From NCBI GenBank assembly GCA_015680685.1, contig MNCI01026919.1, positions 58,269 through 120,593 of the forward strand: a stretch of DNA of 62,325 nt. The letters run 5' to 3'. The stretch is from Gnetum montanum (taxonomy: Eukaryota; Streptophyta; Gnetopsida; Gnetales; Gnetaceae). The notes under the pieces were generated by a model, which saw nothing but the letters and a program-made list of their open reading frames with translations, did not search any database and was not told the origin of the DNA. Below are positions 24,061-35,097 of this stretch, piece by piece (within the stretch, counting starts at the first letter, position 1; each line of letters starts with the position of its first letter). The position numbers and the translations under genes are program-made.

Positions 24061-25450
24061 TTAGACAATCTCCCTTGGGCATACACCCCAAGAGTTCTTT
24101 TAGTTTCTTCTTTGAGGTCATCTATGATGTGGTGGAGTTGTTCCCTCTAAGAATAACCATGGCTAGGGCATCAGTGTAAGAGTGAATAATATTTGCACAT
24201 GGTGGCATCCAAGGGTTCATGTGTTTTTTGTTTCTAGCTTTGGATTTTCCTTCTCAAGTTGGACACTCTGGAGTACGTCAGGTATTTATCATTAAATAGT
24301 TCTAACATGGTTCTCCATCAACAAATGGATTCTAGCTCCAAGAATTGGTACTAGCTTTCAGCTTTCTTGATGAGTGTCTTGGGAAATAACTTGAGTTTTT
24401 TCCAATCATTTTCAATGTTCTATAAGGTGCAAGCATCATGGAAAGCTTGTAGATGGTTTTGTGGATTAGAGTTTTATCCCCCCTCAAATCTTAGGATATT
24501 GTTCATGTCTAAGTGCTTGATTCAACTATCTTTCACATACCTAGTTAGAATCTTAACTACCTCTACAATGTTAAGCATTCTTTGAGTTGCCAACAAAGGC
24601 TCATCATCATCATCATTGCATTGTCTCTAATGATGTCCTTTGTTACCTTGACGTTCTTGGTAGGCTCTACGATCATTGTTGTCCCATTGATCACCTTCAT
24701 CATGATTGTTTCTCTGGTGGCTTCTATTAAAATCAAAAGATGAAGAGGAATGTTCAGAATTAGATGAAGAGGATGAAGAGGAAGGTATACTACCACTGCC
24801 ACTGCAGTGTCCACCACCACATCTTCATTCATTACAACAATCTTCCTTAGATCCCTTGCCATCGTGATGTTTACCCAAGTCCCTACCTTGGCTGTCACTT
24901 TTTTCTAAACCCGGTTTATGAATAGTGGATCATAGGTTCAGGGTCACACCCTCATCACCAACAACAAAGGGTGGAGAATCTTTATGTTGGGAACCCTTAG
25001 AGGGAGGACCCACATTGCCATCTTGGTTTACTAGGAACAAAGTATTAGTGAAGTGTTTCCCCTTTGTAAACTCGTGGTGCTTCTCCTGGTGTCGATCTCT
25101 CCTGCGTTTTGTTTTAGTGGGATGGTAGTTTCGAGTGTCATAACCATTCACATCATATTCTTTCTAAAGATCTGGGATGCCCAACTTTTTAAGAGTTTGA
25201 AAGAGCATCCCTGACATAGATCGATTATGGGGCAATACAATGTTGCCCTCCATATCACGCCATCACAATTGTTCATCCCGATGTAGGATGAAGGTGAAGT
25301 TTGACACATACTTATCTAAATGAGTATATACCACTTTGCACTCTTGTGGGACCAACGGTTTGACATCTTCATGCTTGTGGGAAGAAGAAATTTTGCAACA
25401 AATAAAATAATCAGTGTGCTTTTGTAATTATATGTCATGTGGGAGTGATG
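24061..25450 (-). pseudogene. gag of element A, decayed
   Basis: N-terminal part: VVYTHLDKYVSNFTFILHRD, EGNIVLPHNRSM, matching gag of B. A basic/Ser- and Asp-rich low-complexity middle follows. The gag core is recognisable: DMNNILRFEGG, NPQNHLQAFHDACTL, NDWKKLKLFPKTLIKKAESW, then a conserved C-terminal part (EPLDATMCKYYSLLH, HIIDDLKEETKRTLGVYAQG). The product would form the virus-like particle. Several stops (TAG/TGA at CAG/CGA/TGG positions) break it. Confidence 0.8.
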
Positions 25451-25523
25451 TTGACCTTGGGTTCGTCCAACGATATGAATAATATTTACTAAACCTGGAT
25501 AGTGCACGTTTCAACAAACAAAA

Positions 25524-25543
25524 GTCCCCAGCAACGATGCTAA
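25524..25543 (-). other. Primer-binding site, tRNA-Asp type (element A)
   Basis: On the element strand the bases after LTR end CTCATCA read TTAGCATCGTTGCTGGGGAC. The complement of plant tRNA-Asp 3' end is TGGCGCCGTTGCCGGGGA; the differences are G-to-A or C-to-T. This primer choice is typical of Tat/Athila-type elements. Confidence 0.75.
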
Positions 25544-26256
25544 TGATGAGCAGTTGAGGTACCCCTATGTCCAACCATATGAATCACAAAGCATTCACAC
25601 GTGATTTAGTCGAATTCCGTAGACTCCCTAGCTTCCGGTATGCTAGTCTTCTAGGAAGTGAATCTTGCTTTAAGGTAATTCATTGTCTTCCCAATTACAC
25701 TTGTGAAGTACAAAGGTAAGGTTAAGTGTAATTGAGGCATATGATTTCTATCATTTTATGTTTTATGGTTTTGGTGCTTGAAGAGAGAGATAGAGTAATT
25801 TAATAACTAATTTAATTTAACTAATTAACTAATCTTTAACTAATCCTAACATAAGCATCTGGTCCCACTTTCCATGCACGTCTTGAACCCATGTATCCAT
25901 TGCTAGGTTACCAAGCGCTACACTATTGGGCTTACCAAGCAATAACGTTGCTGAGATTACCAAGTAAATACATGTTACACTTGAAGTAGTTGTACTTATG
26001 TATTTAGTCTATCTAGCTTATCTTGGTTAATGACTTAATTAGCTCAATTATTGGAAAACATTAAAGAATTAACTGAAAGCATTAAATTCATGAATATAAT
26101 ATCTAAGCTATTTAGAATGTTGCAAGGTTTATCAAGAAGCTCATCTTTATTGCCATACACATTGTCATGTTTAGGTACAACAATGCTCAAGTAAAAATCT
26201 GTACACTCAATGACTCCTGCTATGGGCACTAGGGAGAAATATTCTAATTTTCAAAT
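25544..26256 (-). repeat. 5' LTR of element A, outer end lost
   Basis: Begins on the plus strand with TGATGAG and matches the 3' LTR from about 25780 onward. Similarity stops at about 26256 in the phrase corresponding to 18410, so about 200 bases of U3 with the TATA box are missing. Without U3 this LTR has lost the promoter. Confidence 0.8.
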
Positions 26257-27019
26257 CTTTGAGTATATGCTATTGCTCTTTGAGTATGTTATATATATTG
26301 CATTGGTTTAGTTGCTTATATGATTACAAAGGCCTCCTCGTGATGCTCCTAGCCATGGACTAACATGTGGCATGTAGGTTATGTACTTATGTTATGCTTG
26401 CAGGTTGTTGAGGATGTTGAAGAGTAGTTTACCTTAATTCTACTCTAAAACATTTGGCTACTTCAGAACCTTGAGTGGTGTCAAGTAGTGCTTTCCTTAA
26501 TTAGTGTTGTTATAGAAGGATCCATCATTGTTGCAATTGGAGTAATTTTGATTTGGTAAAGTTGAAAATTTTGCCAACAGAGGAATTTTTAACCTTTTCA
26601 TTTAAATACTTGGTAGGAAATTTAACAAAATATATTATTTCGCTCAATTAATCAAAATTTAAATGAATTTATAAAAATGTAAATCTTAAGTGTAAGTATA
26701 TGGTAAATGATTTCGGCCTCCATCTAAAATGTTTTTCTTTTCATTGTATACTATTGCATTTCCAATATTTTAAATATTTCATATCAAATTTTTTATTCAA
26801 TCTACTGGACAAATAACACCGAAGAATTCAAACGGCAACAAAAACAGGAAAGCATTTCAATTTACCGAGCAAGACTCTTTTGTAAACTTGGATTCCTTCG
26901 AGAATTCATTGATATGCCATACAAACATGTCTTTATAAGACTGACGGAGAGCACAATCCAGAGTTAATGAACTGTCGTCTTTAATGGAAGTGGGTAAAAA
27001 AAAATGTGGGTATGCATTT
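26257..27019. other. Spacer between element A and the receptor-kinase pseudogene
   Basis: No repeat or coding match seen. A frame overlapping the kinase end (27102-26857, minus, 81 residues) includes LPTSIKDDSSLTLD and could be a shifted C-terminal extension of the kinase gene, but I cannot support it. Confidence 0.4.
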
Positions 27020-30000
27020 TCATACAGTTGTTTTCTCAACAGATTTACAGGAATTGTAACTTCTTTCAGTCTTAGGTTTACAAAGGACCAACAATTCAAC
27101 AACTTTAGTCATGGAAGGCCTGAATTCTGGTGAAGAATGAGTGAAGAGCAGCCCAATTTTGAGCATTCTCATCATCTCTTCTCTGTAGTAGTCCGGAACT
27201 CTCAGATCCAAAAGCTGCCCATCATCTTCGCTTTGGCATGTCCAGTTCACAAGGCTTCCGTGGTGCCCAAACTCACCATCATTTGGCTTTCTGCCTGTTG
27301 CCAGCTCTAGCAGTACCACTCCAAAGCCGTATATATCAATCTTTTCATTCATCTTCAGGGTATGTGCATACTCTGCAAATATGCATTCGTTTTCATAAGA
27401 TTAAATTTCAAAGATTCTAGGCAAGAATTATGAATTGTGTTCGCAGTTTGGCTTGGGTTTTAGCTGATGCAGGATTTTAACAGGATTTGAAAGGGATCAA
27501 CAAGAATTAAAAAAGATTTAACTGATAACATATAAATCTGTAGTTTTTTCATCAGATTAAATTTCAAAAATTATTTAAAAAAAAATTCTAAAGTATCCTC
27601 TTAGTGTGGCTTGTAATTTTAGTTGATGCAAGGATTCAAAAAGCATTAGAAAGGCATTTACAGGGATTAGAAAGGATTTAACTCTGAGAATCTAAATTTG
27701 CATGTGTCCATAACATTAAATTAATCAATTTCTAAAATTCTAGGTAAAAAATCTAAACTGTGCTCTCAGGGTGGCTTCTGATTTTAGCTGACGCAGGCAG
27801 GGATTCTTAACAGGATTTGAAAAGGATCAACAAGAATTAAATGGAATTTAACTGAGTATAATTTTTTTTTCATTCATAAGATTAAATTTCAAAAATTCTA
27901 GGCCAAGAATCTACACTGTACTCTTAGTGAGGCTAGTGATGTTGGTACATGCAGGGATTTGAAAGATTAGGAAGGGATCACAAGTATTAGAAAGATTTTA
28001 ACTTAGAGAATCTAAATTTGCATTCATTCTAAAATTAAATTGTAAAAACTAAAATCTAGGCAAAACATCTGAACCATGCACTTCGGATGGCTTGTGATTT
28101 TAGTTGACAGAGAGAGAGAGGGACAAGGATTAGAGAGGATTTAATTCAAAGAATGATATCCTTTAATTTTTTTTTATAAAAGGGAAAAACAAGTGGCTGT
28201 TTATATTTTGTGATGCACTCTTCAATGTCCCATCACCGTAAAATCAACATTCTCAAAAACTACTACTGCTGTACCTTAATTTTTATATTCTCGGCAATTT
28301 TAAAACCATCAAATATCGAAACCCACTCAAGATCTCTATACCTTGGAAATGTATAAGATAAGTCAGGAAATTCTTACCTGGAGCAATCTAGCCATAGGAT
28401 CCTGCAAAACCTGACATTAACTCCTCGTGATCCTTTTCCCCGGATAATCTCCTGGCCAACCCAAAATCGGCAATGTAGGCCTTGAACTGGGCAGGAAGGG
28501 GCCTTGAAAGGTTGTCCTCAGAAAGATTAAACTCACTCAAAACCAGTTTGGCTAGATCAGGAGGTATACTACCAGAAAGCATATTTTGTTCAGTGCAAGA
28601 CCAACAAGATCAGGAAGTGAGGCCAGAGAGCCAGGGATATGTCCTGTAAGAGAATTGTATGAAAGATCCAGATATGCCATATTTTGCCAAGATGGGATGG
28701 TTTGTGTAATTTCCCCAGATAACTGGTTGTGATCAAGGTCAAGACTTGTCAAATTGTTCAAGCTGGCAATTTCGGGAGGTATGGGACCTGACAGATGGTT
28801 GTGGCTTGCATTGAAATCATTCAGATCGAAGAGTTCCCCAATTGAGGGAGGGATTTCACCACTGAAATTGTTGAAACTGATATCCAGCTCCAAAATATCA
28901 GTACCCAGGTTGGAAGGAATCTGGCCATGAAAATTATTGCTGTGCAATCGCAGTTTTTGGAGCCTGGGAAGGGCCCAAATGTTTGCGGGAAACTCACCGT
29001 TGAGCTGATTTCTGTCAACAAAAATCTTCTTCAGGCTTGGACACTGGTCAAGATCACCCGGAAAGCTTCGATTAAACTTGTTATCAAAGGAAAACAAATG
29101 CTTTAGATTCCTATTCTTGCACAGATTCTCAGGGATGGGACCATGAAAGTTGTTTGAAGAAATATCGATTTCGGTCTTAGGTGGTAGGATTCCTGAAAGC
29201 TTGTTTCTCCAAATCCTGAACATGTTAAGGTCTGTAAGCCTCCCAACACTTGAAGGAATCGGTCCAGTCAGATTATCATACAATCCAATGAAAGTTAATT
29301 GCACCAAATCTCCAATCTCAACCGGAATGTTACCACCCAAACTGTTTATGCTGAAATCAATCTCCTGCAGATTTCTCATCTGGCTGATGTTGGAAGGAAG
29401 AGGTCCGGATAAGTGATTTCTGTACAGGTAGAATTTAAACAATTTTGAAAGCCTGGTCAGTTGCTCTGGAATTCCGCCTTTGAGATCATTTCCTGACAGA
29501 TCCAGATGTCTCTGGTTTTTCATTTTGCCTAGCCACCTGGGGATTTCCCCATTCAACCTGCACTCTTTTGCGACGAAATATACCAGATTCGACAGATTCC
29601 CCAGCTCTGCTGGGATTGTTCCAGAACTGAAACCATTGTTGCCCAACTGCAATTCTCTTAAGCTGGAAGCATTCCCCAAGAACGAAGGAATTGTGCCGCT
29701 CAGACGATTGCTGTTAAGGTACAGAACACGGAGATTGCTCATGCGCCCAAATGCAGCAGGAATTGGGCCTGAAAATTGGTTGGAGGAGAGGTTCACAGAT
29801 CTCAAATCAGGCACCCCCAGATTATCCATCTTACCAGTCAGGGATTCTGACTCAAATCCAAGGATTGCAGGGCAGTGCAGTTGAGCAGAGCTGAGGGAAT
29901 GCTTCCTGTCAAAGAATTGCCAGAAAGATTCAGAAAAACAAGGCCCCTGAGCCTACACATGGTTTCAGGAATAGTTGCAGAGATGCCTCAGTCCCGCAGC

Positions 30001-30269
30001 TGCAATCCCACCACCGTTTTACTGCGAGGATTGCATGAAATTTCAGTCCATTTGCAGTAATCTGTGCCGTTTTGCCATTGGTTCAGAGCTCCGTTTGCGT
30101 TCCAGTGTTTCTCCAGCTGCAAAATAAAATCTGCATCTCCTCCTCCTTCAGCGCCTGTTACACAGGGTAACACGAATACAATCACAGAAAATCGAGATAA
30201 CCGGGGCAGACCAAGAAATTTAAAACTAGGCAGAGCAGGAAATGCAAAACAAAACAGCCCCAGAGCCAT
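27020..30269 (-). pseudogene. LRR receptor-like kinase pseudogene, HAESA/HSL (subfamily XI) type
   Basis: Exon 1 runs 30269-28378 and exon 2 27372-27020. Start chosen at MALGLFCFAFPALPSF (30269), giving a hydrophobic signal region before the N-cap (LEKHW, YCKWTEISC). About 22 LRRs of the LxxLxLxxNxLSGxIP type follow to 28490. The frame then jumps at about 28485 from PLPAQF straight to KAYIADFGLARRLSG, so transmembrane segment, kinase N-lobe and HRD loop are missing. GSYG-stop-IAP ends exon 1 at a G|GTAAG donor. Exon 2 opens TTTGCAG|AG and restores IAPEYAHTLKMNEK, then DIYGFGVVLLELATGRKPND and PEFRPSMTKVVELL. Breaks: TGA at about 29985, 1-base loss near 29843, 1-base loss in an A run (28584-28587), TAG at 28388-28390. 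Retained intron shows it is not a processed copy. Confidence 0.9.
27398..28160 (-). repeat. Five imperfect ~155-base tandem repeats filling the kinase-gene intron
   Basis: Repeat starts at about 27398, 27554, 27714, 27879 and 28032 each begin with GATTAAATTTCAAAAATTCT-like sequence, followed by a GTGGCTTGTGATTTTAGCTGA-like core (split here as GTGGCTTGTG and ATTTTAGCTGA) and a GGATTTGAAAGGGATCAA-like end. Spacing is 153-165 bases. They occupy about three quarters of the 1005-base intron (28377-27373) without disturbing donor or acceptor. Confidence 0.8.
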
Positions 30270-31530
30270 TATTTCTCTACGTGAAAATCGAAGAAGTGTG
30301 ATTGCAATGGATAGCCAAATATTTTCTCTCTCTGTATTTTGGTTGTGGTTGTTCCGTGAGAAAGATGTTGGGAGTAGTAATTCATTCGTTGTTGAAGCTG
30401 TTGGGAATACAGGCATTGAAACTTGAAAGTTGGCATTACCTGGTGGTAATAAGAAAAGTAAGGAACAGTGAAATTTAGTTAAATTTGGAACACAGCAAAC
30501 AGCTTATCCTGTGTTATACAAGGTAGACTGAATATCAAAACAGGACAAATTCCCAAATTGCGTTTAAGTGAAAAAAAAAATTGATGGATGTATACGGTAC
30601 AAATGTTGGATTTTTAGCTCCAAATATTGTCAAGATTCAGACCAGATTCTCCTAACTTGGGCGATGACAACTATTTCTAGCACTTAGAGCAGATTTATGC
30701 AAATACTGACCTCTTTATCAACCAACATTCAGCGTTAAAATCTTACCCAAAACTTATTTGTTCATTTTAGGATGATTTTATCAACCATATATGACTAAGT
30801 CAATAACCAAATGTTTCTTGAAATTGTGTGTTTATTAATTTTATTGGAGCGTATTTTACTCTGAAATCTTATTTGAAGGTCGATCCCAGCGTAAATACCA
30901 AAAGACATCGTGCATGTGAAGATGACCGCTACAATTTTAGCATACCATTCCAATTTAGCCTATTCTGTGCAATTAAATTACATAATATCAGTGTAAGAGC
31001 CTACCCTTTCACTGGAACATGATGCATTTGCCTACCCTTTCATTGGAAAATGATGCATTTGAGAGCTGTTACATTTCCGTTGCAGTGCACTGTCTGATCT
31101 GTTTTTATCTTTAAAAAAAATACAGAACTTATTTCTAGGAATATTTGACATTCAATCATGTCTTCCGTTTCCAGAAGCCTGTAGGCACATGTCTGCTAAA
31201 CTTCATAATTTTATTTTGGTTCTAACAGATCAACTAATCAAAATTGTAGTTATTTTACCCTGAAGGAAAGCTTTCAAGAATTTCCTTCTTTGAAAAGATT
31301 TCTACCGCTGTCTTTTCATAATCTTGATCATTTCAACGGTAAAGCCCAGTAAATTCGAGATTTTATGCACCATCAGACACCCAAAACCAAAAACCCAGAA
31401 GCTGGAAACACGGCAGAAATACATCTCTAGAAACAACTCTAACACAGAACTGAGGAACAGAGGAGACTCACAAGATTGCAGTGTGAACTAGAAAATCATG
31501 TTGGGCTCCTTTAGAATTCTCCGTTGAGCT
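30270..31530. other. Upstream region of the receptor-kinase pseudogene
   Basis: Low-copy looking sequence. The kinase frame stays open upstream of the chosen start to 30416 (49 more codons), but that part lacks a signal-peptide character. No transposon match seen. A short near-repeat, CCTACCCTTTCACTGGAACA and CCTACCCTTTCATTGGAAAA, each followed by TGATGCATTTG, lies at about 31002-31060. Would contain the promoter of the former gene. Confidence 0.4.
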
Positions 31531-31713
31531 TCAGCGTCCAGAAATCAAAAGGTAGCCCAGGTACACAACACATAGAAGCAGCACAAGGAGAAACATAACA
31601 AGAATGAGCAAAGAAGCAAAATCAGATTTGAAATAATTGCAGACAACGCTTTGATTCTGCCCCCGCTGTGCTGCAACAGCACTGGTTTCCTCGGGCCAAA
31701 CAGGCACTGCCAT
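31531..31713 (-). CDS. Possible 60-residue single-pass membrane microprotein
   Basis: The ATG sits in GCAGCAATGGCA, close to the plant start consensus. The protein starts MAVPVWPEETSAVAAQ, has a polar middle (RGQNQSVVCNYFKSD) and ends with a continuous hydrophobic stretch of about 24 residues (FASLLILVMF, LLVLLLCVVYLGYLLI) followed by SGR and a TGA stop. No family recognised. It lies upstream of the kinase pseudogene in the only low-copy part of the window, and unlike almost every other frame here it is uninterrupted. It may also be an exon of a larger gene or a chance frame. Confidence 0.35.
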   Translation of the reverse strand: MAVPVWPEETSAVAAQRGQNQSVVCNYFKSDFASLLILVMFLLVLLLCVVYLGYLLISGR

Positions 31714-32739
31714 TGCTGCGGTTTCTTTGAAAATCTTTCACCACTTCATTCCTTGTTTTTTTAAAGTTTCTTGGTTGCTGTTACTTCTTTCCTATTCGAT
31801 GTAAAAATTATTCCAACATCACAACTTCGTGCTTTCTGTGCAGTTCGTTTGGAAAAACGTTGTTCATCAGTTGTGGACAGCAATGAAAATGGGTAGGACG
31901 GTAATCTTGATTTATATTAGCCTTTTCAAGTATTTACCAAAACAAGAATATGCACCTTTAATTTTTTTTTTAAAAATGATTGGTGCACGAGGTTCAGGCA
32001 AGCTCAAATCATTAAATATTACGTCCTTAAACATCAGGATTTATTAGATCTTGAAAATATTCGTAGTATGTATAGATTAGAAGGCCTTGAGTTTCTCAAA
32101 ATCGTGCTGTTCCTTGTTCAATATTTGTTTTTGTTTCGTCTCCTTTATCAGCGGCATATTATTAATTTTTGTGAGATTTTGCTAGTAGCAGAGTTTTAAT
32201 TACCTTGATTTATCGAGGTCACCCGTCCAGTATTAGTTTTTCTTGTTCTTTTTCTTTTATTTTAAATTTCAAAATGGGCCTTGGGTTTCTTAAAATCGTG
32301 CTGTTACTTTGTGCAATATTTGTTTTGTTTCCTCTTCTTTAGCAGAGCAACATATTATTGCGGGATTTTGCTAGTTTTCATACATTACGTACCATTGTAA
32401 CGAAGTTTTGTTTCATTATCTGCCGAGAGAACACTCAAAAGCAAAAACATATTAGTTTAAAAAGGGAGCATTGGTTCGTCCATTACAAAAACGGCATCAG
32501 CTATACTAAAACTGAAATAGACCATTTCGTAAGCCAATTGGCTCAAGCCAATTCCATTGACATTTGGTGAGTCAGAAACGGAACCTAGACTGCCGTTAAT
32601 TCTAACCTGACACCAATACCATGCATTGCAGATTACTGCTTATGGGTGGAGCCCCAGAGACGGACGTTTTGCAGGTAAAACAAGACCGGTGAGAGCACCA
32701 ACTAGGCGTCCATTACATGGTTAATTTTTTATCATAGCT
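31714..32739. other. Unassigned low-copy stretch
   Basis: No gene or clear transposon. A short duplication is visible: AATCGTGCTGTT followed by a TTGT/TTGTGCAATATTTGTTTT region occurs at about 32100 and again at about 32294, with a shared TTTATCAG/TTTAGCAG ... CATATTATT end. Confidence 0.45.
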
Positions 32740-33660
32740 ATAACATCATTATTATCTTTGGCCTTGTCCTAATAAAATGAGGCCCCGGGTACCTGAGTTC
32801 TTTTTCATCATTTGCTTATGCAAAGAGTTGGATTTTTATTTATTTGTAGTTTCTTCAAATTATCTTTGATGGTTTTTCTCATGTCTTTTTTTATCTTATT
32901 TTTGGTGGCTTTTTTGGAATAGTGATGTAGCAACCTATGTTTATATGCTTATTATGTAATCTTCTTTGCACATGCCTAAACCATTTAAGGTGTCATTCTT
33001 AAAGCTGAAATAGAGGCCACTCCAAGTCTTTCTCTAATGTTTGTATTATATAGTTTATCTCTTCTAGTAACATTTAACATCCATCAAAGCATTTGTATTT
33101 CTACTTCATGTCTTTCTTATAATGCCCAACATTCAACACCATATGAGATAGAAGACTTGATTGTTGTCCTATAAAATTTCATCTTCCATTTTATTGGTAT
33201 TCTTTTATCACATAAACCACCACTAGCATGTCTCTATTTTGACCATCCTATCTCAATTTTATTTCATATATGTTTATTAATTTCACTATCTAATTGGAGG
33301 ATTAATCCTACGTAGCAGTACTATTTGTAGTGAGGGATTCTTTTGCCTTAAATTATCACTTTTAATTTACTATTGTTTATATTGTTATTAAAATTGCATA
33401 GAATATGTTTCTACTCTGTTTTAGAAGCAATATTTTCTTATCCACCAACACAATATCATCTGCAAATAATATATACCAAGAGATTTCATTTTCTATTTCC
33501 TTTGTTAATTTATCCATATTAATGGCAAATAAGTATGGGCTAAGCACAAACCCTTGATGAATCACAAGCCCATTTTCTACATATGATTGAACCTCATTAA
33601 TTTGTAATGAATTAACCAAATGGGACCAATAAGAAAAGTCTTTAAACTTATTAAAGAAAG
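32740..33660 (-). mobile_element. 5'-truncated LINE (non-LTR retrotransposon) fragment
   Basis: The minus strand encodes the RT palm: VIHQGFVLSPYLFAINMDKL and ISWYILFADDIVLVDK, where FADD is the catalytic box, on an 80-residue frame (33619-33377). Downstream in shifted frames follow RHASGGLCDKRIPIKWKMKF, YRTTIKSSISYGVECWAL, MLNVTRRDKLYNTNIRERLG and VASISALRMT, the usual C-terminal part of plant LINE RT polyproteins. The start of RT and all of ORF1/endonuclease are missing, as expected of 5' truncation. Many stops; dead. Confidence 0.85.
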
Positions 33661-34417
33661 CAAAATACTTGGAAATATGTTTGGAAATCAGTTCTTTGCC
33701 TTCTTCTTAGCAACTTCTCATCTCCAATACTACTTTTAAGAGACCACCATAAGTGTGACCATGACTAATAGGGTGGTCGTATTGTAAGTCTAAGAATCCT
33801 AGTATCCAACCATGAGATTAAGTCATGCTGCAATATCAAAAGTCCACCATAAGTTGTAGCCAAGTTGTAATAAATGTTATCATTGTAGTACCTCTTGTAC
33901 TTCAAATTTAATCCCATAAGTGAATCATAGGTCATGAAGCTTGGTCATGAGTGGACCACAAATTGTAATCACTTACCATGAGTTATGATGAAGTTGTAAT
34001 TGCTTACCAAAAGTTATGGTAAAAAAGTGATCACTTGGAAATGTTGGTGTAATCATAATGAGTTGTGATCTACTTGTGGTGATATTGTGGTTTTGTAAAA
34101 TATAAAAAATGACTTCAAAATAAATTTTGAATGACTTTTAGAAAAATATTAGAACTCAAACTTCTCAATAAAAACTTGAACCATGATTCATAGTATCTAA
34201 ACATGTTGAGGAAAATTTGAATTGAGAAATAAACATCAAATGCTTCTCGAATTCTTCAAATACATGCACTATGCACAAAACCCATAAAACATGTATAAAC
34301 TCTTTAACCCTCAATTAAATTACTTCAAGAACTCTTCTAAACTTGACATAAACATGAGAAAAGACTTCTATAAGCTAGAGAAGCTTAGAACAGGCTTATG
34401 CAAAGGGATCTATGAGC
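33661..34417. other. Spacer with degenerate short repeats
   Basis: No coding frame. Between about 33760 and 34110 words such as CCATAAGTTGTAG, CCATGAGTTATGATG, AAGTTGTAATTGCTTACCA and AAAAGTTATGGT recur at irregular 30-45 base intervals, suggesting an eroded minisatellite. The reverse complement of this vocabulary also appears around 14200-14640. Confidence 0.4.
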
Positions 34418-35097
34418 TAATGAGTAGCAAGTGTCCCCTACATCCAACCATATGAATCATAAACATGTGTGCATGATTTGGTCAAATTCTGTGGAATGTT
34501 AGGGCTAAAGTATCCTAGATAATTAAGCATGCTATTGTAGGTCATTGTCTTCCTAATCACCACTTGTGTAACTTAAGGAGTATGATTAAGTACGATCGAG
34601 GTGTAAGATATTTTCACTTTTATTATTTTTATGATCAAAATATTCAAGATAATAAAATGATTTAAAATATTAATTTCTATTTAGCCATAGTGCTAAGAGT
34701 AATATAAGCTAGCCTAAGCATAAAGCATTTGTTTCTACTCTTCATTTGCATCTTGAACTTGTACTAACATTATTGAGGTATCAAATGGCTACTGCTAGGT
34801 GTACTAAGTATCCATTACTAGGATTACCAAATATTAATACTTATGTGATTATGGAATAAATACTAATTGTCTAAGTGTTGGAAAGAAAAATTCATCATAA
34901 GGTAAACTGTTGGAAATAAAGTAAACTATTCCAAGTATTGCAATGAAGGCAGTTAATCTCAATTTTATTGTTGATATGTTGAAGTTTTTAAATACATCAT
35001 GCACTTGAATAAAACTTTGTTCAATCAATTTTATTTACACTAAAGGCACTCAAAGGAAATCTTGGTTAAGTCCTACAAAAGAAAACTACAAGAGCTT
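34418..35097 (-). repeat. 3' LTR of element D, outer part
   Basis: Starts TAATGAGTAGCAAGTGTCCC (tip TGATGAG mutated) and resembles the LTR of E at 54579. It is interrupted after 35097 (AGCTT) by element B and resumes at 42184. Joined length is about 847 bases. Confidence 0.75.
35093..35097. repeat. Target-site duplication of element B, left copy (AGCTT)
   Basis: AGCTT at 35093-35097 is repeated exactly at 42179-42183 on the other side of the element, showing that B inserted here as a complete unit into the D LTR. Confidence 0.9.

Larger units (their letters stand above)
17917..26256 (-). mobile_element. Element A: gag plus third-ORF Ty3/gypsy element, outer LTR ends lost
   Basis: Reading 5' to 3' on the minus strand: 5' LTR (26256-25544), tRNA-Asp type primer-binding site (25543-25524), gag (about 25450-24061), integrase C-terminal tail (24060-23746), conserved non-coding block (23745-21740), a long third reading frame (21722-18870), and 3' LTR (18617-17917). 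Protease, RT, RNase H and the integrase core are absent. The two LTRs match each other clearly, for example around 17930-18150 and 25790-26000. The 5' LTR has lost its outer U3 end and the 3' LTR its outer U5 end, so no target duplication can be read. Confidence 0.85.

Noticed and set aside
24563-24898. 111-residue minus-strand frame rich in Val/Met/Leu
   Set aside because: Wrong frame over the low-complexity Asp/Ser-rich middle of gag A; the gag core is read in another frame.
26044-26229. 61-residue minus-strand frame next to the kinase
   Set aside because: Lies wholly inside the element A LTR and repeats in the other LTR, so it is not a gene.
29480-29884. Open plus-strand frame of 134 residues
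   Set aside because: Antisense to the LRR repeats of the receptor-kinase pseudogene; the length reflects regular codon patterns of the repeats.
30064-30426. Open plus-strand frame of 120 residues opposite the kinase start
   Set aside because: Antisense to the signal/N-cap region of the kinase gene. No known motif.
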